27,552 nt of DNA. Source: Bacteroidota bacterium. GTDB taxonomy: Bacteria > Bacteroidota > Bacteroidia > Bacteroidales > VadinHA17. The notes beneath the pieces were generated by a model. The model saw only the letters and a program-made list of their open reading frames with translations. It was not told the DNA's origin and ran no database searches. Each line of letters opens with the position of its first letter. The stretch's first letter is position 1. The stretch spans positions 1 through 27,552 of the forward strand of contig JAKLFN010000006.1 of the NCBI GenBank assembly GCA_022711195.1, read 5' to 3'. Of this stretch, positions 26,782 through 27,552 are shown in pieces. The translations under genes were made by a program, and so were the position numbers.

Positions 26782-27552
26782 ATGAATAATAAGAAAACAT
26801 TATTAATGATACTCGACGGCTGGGGTATAGGCGACGGGTCAAAATCTGATGTGATAAGCTCTGTCCCGACACCCAACCTTACAGCTCTGAAGCAGAAATA
26901 CCCTAACTCAAGGCTCTTTGCCTGCGGCGAAGATGTCGGTCTGCCCGAAGGACAGATGGGAAATTCCGAAGTAGGGCACCTGAATATCGGGGCGGGAAGG
27001 ATAATCTACCAGGACCTTGTGAAAATTAACAAGGAATGCAAAACAGGTGAGATAAAGAAAAACAAAGTGCTTGTTGATGCATTTTCTTATGCCCGTGACA
27101 ATAAAAAGCAGGTACATTTTTTCGGCCTTATGTCCGACGGAGGAGTTCATTCTCTTGACAAACATCTCTATTCATTATGTGATATGACCATGGATTATGG
27201 TCTTGAAAAAGTTTTTATCCACGGTTTTGGCGATGGTCGCGACACAGATCCGAGAAGCGGAATAGGATATATGAGGAACCTGCTCGGCCATCTTAAGACA
27301 TCAAACGGAAAAGTGGCCTCTTTCATTGGAAGGTACTATGCCATGGACCGCGACAAGAGATGGGAGAGGATCAGGGAAGCATACGATCTGATAGTGAATG
27401 GTATCGGAACAAAAACAACTGACATCCTCGATGCCATGCAGAAATCTTATGATGCTGGCGTTACTGATGAATTCATGAAACCCATTGTTATTACCGACAA
27501 AAACGGTGAACCGGTTGGCAAGGTACAGGAGGGTGATGTTATTGTATTCTTC
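26782..27552 (+). CDS. gpmI: 2,3-bisphosphoglycerate-independent phosphoglycerate mutase, 5' part (runs off window)
   Basis: This enzyme interconverts 3- and 2-phosphoglycerate in glycolysis using two Mn2+ ions and a phosphoserine. The visible 257 residues are about half of the usual 505-515. The start [15 protein letters not shown] supplies the metal-binding D12. The phosphorylated serine is S62 in [17 protein letters not shown]. The domain-B motifs [20 protein letters not shown] and [15 protein letters not shown] are intact and in order. The ATG at 26782 is the natural start, giving the conserved N-terminus. The gene has its own probable promoter and is separated by a terminator from the surface-protein unit, so it belongs to a new transcription unit. 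The frame is open to the end of the window. Confidence 0.95.
   Translation, partial: MNNKKTLLMILDGWGIGDGSKSDVISSVPTPNLTALKQKYPNSRLFACGEDVGLPEGQMGNSEVGHLNIGAGRIIYQDLVKINKECKTGEIKKNKVLVDAFSYARDNKKQVHFFGLMSDGGVHSLDKHLYSLCDMTMDYGLEKVFIHGFGDGRDTDPRSGIGYMRNLLGHLKTSNGKVASFIGRYYAMDRDKRWERIREAYDLIVNGIGTKTTDILDAMQKSYDAGVTDEFMKPIVITDKNGEPVGKVQEGDVIVFF

Overview
The window reads as a piece of a Bacteroidota chromosome, most likely Bacteroidales or a near relative. The clues are a C-terminal type IX secretion (T9SS) sorting domain on a very large secreted protein, a lipoprotein with an acidic stretch after the lipobox cysteine, TAnnTTTG-type promoter boxes, sparse Shine-Dalgarno sequences, and an Obg without the C-terminal OCT extension. 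All genes supported here lie on the + strand. No tRNA, rRNA, CRISPR array, insertion sequence or phage gene was seen, and no stretch over 300 bases lacks a gene.

Region 1 (1-8741) is mostly housekeeping. It holds the 3' part of obgE, a PAP2-family phosphatase, a lipoate-protein ligase, a PlsC-type acyltransferase, an unrecognised Rossmann-like (possibly methyltransferase) protein, both topoisomerase IV subunits (parE, parC) and shikimate kinase (aroK). A CGCAAAG-type inverted repeat lies between the phosphatase and the ligase and supplies the end of the phosphatase reading frame. A probable promoter just upstream of parE fixes its start.

Region 2 (8879-26601) is the unusual part. Six co-directional genes, with 6-24 bases between them, look like one transcription unit: (i) a nucleotide-transporter-like membrane protein fused to a long HEAT-like cytoplasmic region; (ii) a membrane receptor with HAMP and a SpoIIE/PP2C phosphatase; (iii) a STAND-type P-loop NTPase with a membrane helix, coiled coil and WD40 propeller; (iv) a signal-peptide protein with a helical N-terminus and a probable outer-membrane beta-barrel; (v) a lipoprotein with propeller-like repeats; (vi) a 2433-residue multidomain secreted protein with four 96-residue tandem repeats and a T9SS sorting domain. 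Together they span cytoplasm, inner membrane, periplasm/outer membrane and cell surface. My inference is an envelope-spanning signalling and surface-display module; this is untested.

Region 3 (26602-27552) has a strong hairpin terminator made from the same CGCAAAG motif, a probable promoter, and the 5' half of gpmI (cofactor-independent phosphoglycerate mutase), which runs off the window.
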